From Betaproteobacteria bacterium (GTDB taxonomy: Bacteria > Pseudomonadota > Gammaproteobacteria > Burkholderiales > Rhodocyclaceae), in the NCBI GenBank assembly GCA_020621405.1, contig JAHRYN010000002.1, forward strand, positions 915,557 to 979,556: DNA of 64,000 bases. The letters are read 5' to 3'. Position 1 is the stretch's first letter. Each line of letters begins with the position of its first letter. Shown piece after piece: positions 61,065-64,000 of this stretch. The position numbers were made by a program, and so were the translations under genes. The notes beneath the pieces were generated by a model. That model searched no databases, was not told the DNA's origin, and saw only the letters and a list, made by a program, of their open reading frames with translations.

Positions 61065-61937
61065 GTGCTGCCTGCCGTGTCCGCCCTGTTCGCACCTGCC
61101 CTGTTCGTCGTCATCTGGTCGACCGGTTTCGTGGTCGCACGGGCGATCGACGGCGTGGCGGCGCCCGGCCTCTTCCTGCTCGCGCGCTTCCTGGCGTCGG
61201 CCGTGCTGTTCGCGCTGCTGGCGCTGGCGACTCGGGCCGCCTGGCCGGCGTGGCGCACCTGGCCCAAGCATCTGCTGGCCGGTGCGCTGCTGCAGGGTCT
61301 ATACGTCGGCGGCGGCTACTGGGCGGTGTCGCGCGGACTGTCGCCGGCCGTGATGGCCTTGCTCGGCACGCTGCAGCCCATGCTCACCGCACTGATCGCG
61401 CAGCGCCTGTTCGGCGAGCCGGTGGCGCGCCACTTCTGGGGTGGCCTGCTGGTCGGCGCAGTCGGGGTTGCGCTGGTGCTGTCGCCGCGCCTGTCCGCAG
61501 CCGGCGGTGACGCACTGACGGCCGGGGTGCTGGCGGCGGCGCTGCTGTCGGTGCTGGCCATCACCGCCGGCACGCTGATACAGAAGACCTCGCTGGCGTC
61601 GGCCGACCTGCTGAGCGCCAGCACCGTGCAGTACCTCGGCGGCGCGCTGGTCGTCGGTCCGGTTGCCTGGGTGATCGGCGAGTCGCTGTGGAACCCCGGC
61701 GCCACGCTGTGGGGCGCGCTTGCCTGGGCCGTGCTGATGCTGTCCGGCGTGGCGACGACACTGCTGGTGTGGATGGTGCGCCGCGGTTCGGCGGCGCGGG
61801 TGACCGTGCTGATCCTGCTGGCGCCGCCGCTGGCAGCGGTGCAGGCCTGGTGGCTGTTCGGCAGCAGCCTGTCCGCGCTGCAGCTGGCCGGCTTCGCGCT
61901 GGCGCTGGGCGGCGTGCTGCTGTGCCGGCGCACCTAG
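61065..61937 (+). CDS. EamA (DMT) family transporter
   Basis: 290 residues from GTG 61065; about ten membrane helices. Motifs FVVIWSTGFVVARAIDG, GLSPAVMALLGTLQPMLTALIAQRLFGEP in the first repeat, LLILLAPPLAAVQAWWLFGSSLS in the second. Second EamA protein in the window and not closely similar to that at 33.8 kb by eye. Substrate unknown. Convergent with the aminotransferase gene. Confidence 0.88.
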   Translation: MLPAVSALFAPALFVVIWSTGFVVARAIDGVAAPGLFLLARFLASAVLFALLALATRAAWPAWRTWPKHLLAGALLQGLYVGGGYWAVSRGLSPAVMALLGTLQPMLTALIAQRLFGEPVARHFWGGLLVGAVGVALVLSPRLSAAGGDALTAGVLAAALLSVLAITAGTLIQKTSLASADLLSASTVQYLGGALVVGPVAWVIGESLWNPGATLWGALAWAVLMLSGVATTLLVWMVRRGSAARVTVLILLAPPLAAVQAWWLFGSSLSALQLAGFALALGGVLLCRRT

Positions 61938-61986
61938 CGTGACGTCGGTGGCGCGGCGGGCAAGAGGTGTCCGCCGCGCCGGGTGA

Positions 61987-63114
61987 TTACGCGACCTTGT
62001 TCAGTGCCGCGGCGAAGTTCTGCACCGTGCGCTCGACGTTCTCCAGCTTGTCCAGGCCGAACAGGCCGACGCGGAAGGTGCGGAAGTCGGCCGGCTCGTC
62101 GACCTGCAGCGGCACGCCGGCGGCGATCTGCAGGCCCTGCGCGGCGAATTTCTTGCCGTTCTGGATGTCCGGATCCTCGGTGTAGCTGACCACCACGCAC
62201 GGCGCCTGGAAGCCGGGCGCGGCGACGCTGACGAAACCCTTCGCTTCGAGCAGCGCGCGTACCTTCTGGCCCAGTTCGACCTGGTTGGCCTTGACGCGGT
62301 CGAAGCCGAAACGCTCGGTTTCCAGCATCACGTCGCGCAGCCGGGTCAGGCCGTCGGTCGGCATCGTGGCGTGGTAGGCATGGCCGCCGTTTTCGTAGGC
62401 TTCCATGATCTGCAGCCACTTCTTCAGGTCGGCCGCATAGCTGGTGCTGGTGGTCGAATCGATGCGCGCGCGTGCGCGCTCGCCCAGCATGACCAGACCG
62501 GCGCATGGCGAGCCGCTCCAGCCCTTCTGCGGTGCGCTGACCAGGATGTCGACACCGGTGGCGGCCATGTCCACCCACAGCGTTCCGGCGGCGATGGCGT
62601 CGAGCACGAACAGGCCATCGACCTCGCGCACCGCGGCAGCCACTTCACGCAGGTAGTCGTCGGGCAGGATCATGCCGGCCGAGGTTTCGACCTGCGGCGC
62701 GAACACCACGGCCGGCCGGTGTTCGAGGATGGCGGCCACTACCTCCTTGACCGGCGGCGGCGCGAACGGCTTCTGCGAACCCGGTTCCGGCTGGCGCGCC
62801 TTGAGCACGACGGATTCGGACGGGATGCGGCCCATGTCGAAGATCTGCGTCCAGCGGAAGCTGAACCAGCCGTTGCGGATCACCATCACCTTTTTGTCGG
62901 TGGCGAACTGGCGCGCCACGGCTTCCATGCCGAAGGTGCCGCTGCCGGGTACCACCACCGCAGCCTTGGCGTTGTAGACCTGCTTGAGCACGCGCGACAC
63001 GTCCTTCATCACGCCCTGGAAGGACTGCGACATGTGGTTGAGTGCGCGGTCGGTATAGACGACCGAGTATTCGAGCAATCCCTGGGGGTCGACGTTGGGC
63101 AACAGGCTGGGCAC
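61987..63114 (-). CDS. Class V aminotransferase (alanine/serine--glyoxylate aminotransferase-like)
   Basis: 375 residues from GTG 63114, with GGAG 6 bases upstream. PLP enzyme of the AGXT/SgaA group: SGTFGMEAVARQF, IRNGWFSFRW, FAPQVETSAGMILPDDYL, FVLDAIAAGTLWVDMAATGVDILVSAPQKGWSG with the Schiff-base lysine, GHAYHATMPTDGL and FRVGLFGLDKLENVERTV. Probably moves an amino group from alanine or serine to glyoxylate; serine--glyoxylate aminotransferase is central to the serine cycle of methylotrophs, but other serine-cycle genes are not in view. An open frame continues upstream to 63306 without family character. Confidence 0.9.
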   Translation of the reverse strand: MPSLLPNVDPQGLLEYSVVYTDRALNHMSQSFQGVMKDVSRVLKQVYNAKAAVVVPGSGTFGMEAVARQFATDKKVMVIRNGWFSFRWTQIFDMGRIPSESVVLKARQPEPGSQKPFAPPPVKEVVAAILEHRPAVVFAPQVETSAGMILPDDYLREVAAAVREVDGLFVLDAIAAGTLWVDMAATGVDILVSAPQKGWSGSPCAGLVMLGERARARIDSTTSTSYAADLKKWLQIMEAYENGGHAYHATMPTDGLTRLRDVMLETERFGFDRVKANQVELGQKVRALLEAKGFVSVAAPGFQAPCVVVSYTEDPDIQNGKKFAAQGLQIAAGVPLQVDEPADFRTFRVGLFGLDKLENVERTVQNFAAALNKVA

Positions 63115-63377
63115 GGTGATCTCCGGGAAGAAGGGTATGTGTATGTCTGGGCCGCAAAAGCATGCGCGGCGGGGCCGGACCGGGTTTGTGATAGCGGCGG
63201 GTGGCCGCGGGTTCCCTGTCGGGCGCCGGATGTGCGATTCAACGGCAGTCGATTCTAATCCACCCGTGCCCGGATTTTCCTTACAGCGTGTGTCCGGCAA
63301 TGGCAAACCGACTGGCTCGATTGTCGCTTTGTGCAGTCGGCGTTCCTCCCACCTCCGTAAAGCAACCGGACCGCATC

Positions 63378-63860
63378 ATGACGTCACACCGCCGCCACAA
63401 CGCCATTGGGGCACGGCTTCCGCTCCTGTTGGCGCTGGCCGGACCCGTATCGGCGTACGACGCCCCCCCGGCTGCGCACCATCTTGATGCGGTGGTGGTC
63501 GAGGGCCACTACGACAATGCGGTCGGTACGCAGCGGCTGCGCGACGACGGTGTGCTCCGCTTCAACGCGTACGCGATCCGCTCGGAGCTGGATCGGTGGT
63601 CGACCTTCAGCTACCTGTTGGAAAACCCGGTCGACCTGAATCCGGCTGGCATCGCCGGCGACCAGTTCCGGCAGTCGGAACGCCGCACCGTGTTCGGCAT
63701 GACAACCAGCCGCAGCTGGGACAGCTCGCCCGGCGGGCTGCCGATGACCACGACGCTCGGCCTGCAGCTGCGCCACGACAGACTGGATCCGGTCTGGCCG
63801 CGCAATTTCCGACTGACGCTGATCGTCGGTTTCTGTAGGAGCGACCCATGGTCGCGATAA
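63378..63860 (+). pseudogene. TonB-dependent receptor gene remnant with internal deletion
   Basis: From ATG 63378: a signal peptide (ending GPVSA) and the mature start HHLDAVVVEGHYDNAVGT, which is the N-terminus of the plug domain of a TonB-dependent outer-membrane receptor. It then passes at once into FNAYAIRSELDRWSTFSYLLENPVD and GDQFRQSERRTVFG, GLQLRHDRLDPV, which look like mid-barrel strands. The bulk of the plug and early barrel (a few hundred residues by family size) is missing with the frame kept. After DPV the frame runs into a REP element and stops at 63860. About 160 residues remain of roughly 650-700. Confidence 0.65.
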
Positions 63861-64000
63861 GGGCGTGGATCAGCGGTGGGCAAGGATTCGACGTGAGGGA
63901 TCGCGAGCATGGCTCGCTCCTACGGGGTCAGGTGCAGCGGTTTTCTGTAGGAGCGACCCATGGTCGCGATACGGACGTGGATCAGCGGTGGGCACGGATT
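63831..64000. repeat. REP-like palindromic repeat array at the window end
   Basis: Three REP-type units. Unit 1 (63834-63857) has the stem GCGACC-CAT-GGTCGC after TGTAGGA. Unit 2 (63901-63923) is inverted, stem GCGAGC-CAT-GCTCGC. Unit 3 (63946-63970) repeats unit 1. Units 1 and 3 lie in a 58-base direct repeat (63831-63888 and 63943-64000, period 112) with only about three mismatches. The array may continue beyond the window. The stem sequence differs between families while the GTAGGAGCG shoulder is conserved. Confidence 0.9.

Overview
The window reads as one contiguous, GC-rich (roughly two-thirds G+C by eye) chromosomal segment of a betaproteobacterium. Gene order and protein style fit the Rhodocyclales, and a Methyloversatilis/Thauera-like genome would match, but this is inference from gene content and not a search result. 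Supporting clues are a type IV pilus chemotaxis-like cluster, a class I polyhydroxyalkanoate synthase, a PEP-CTERM protein, ornithine-lipid genes, a periplasmic ATP-dependent DNA ligase and a Tat-exported formamidase-like enzyme.

Layout. (1) 1-10.6 kb: start of thiD, a rubredoxin, and the pilG-pilH-pilI-pilJ-chpA (pilL) phosphorelay ending at a bidirectional terminator. (2) 10.6-17 kb: phaC with a metallo-beta-lactamase-fold hydrolase, a LOG-family phosphoribohydrolase, and an enoyl-CoA hydratase plus HMG-CoA lyase pair that fits leucine/isovalerate catabolism. (3) 17.4-22.1 kb: a tightly coupled rapZ / NusG-II / Gx-transporter / ubiX operon, then a STAS protein and a three-domain kinase-cNMP-phosphatase regulator (partner switching). 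(4) 22.1-34.7 kb: parvulin PPIase, olsB-olsA, macro-domain protein, LigE-type ligase, PEP-CTERM protein, a complete livKHMGF branched-chain amino acid transporter, desaturase, cytochrome c and an EamA exporter. (5) 34.9-51.9 kb: cobT-cobS, then the classical replication-origin neighbourhood: parB-parA-rsmG-mnmG, two perfect parS sites flanking a TSUP permease, mnmE-yidC-yidD-rnpA-rpmH, and divergently dnaA-dnaN-gyrB with DnaA-box-like sites.

(6) 51.9-57.8 kb: an accessory block directly behind gyrB. It holds a class II Fic protein behind a double inverted-repeat operator, an internally shortened HsdR with its nuclease motif and Walker A but no helicase body, a full-length HsdM without any HsdS, a DUF91/NucS-like nuclease-fold protein with a DUF5655-like end, and a membrane-anchored NERD nuclease-fold protein. 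All run in one direction with very small gaps. This is the best candidate for an unusual or remodelled defence locus. (7) 57.9-64 kb: a PhnA-type zinc ribbon protein, the Tat-exported acetamidase/formamidase, an arylamine N-acetyltransferase, an EamA transporter, a class V aminotransferase, and a collapsed TonB-dependent receptor gene that runs into an array of REP-like palindromes at the window end.

No tRNA, rRNA (other than none seen), CRISPR array or complete insertion sequence was recognised.
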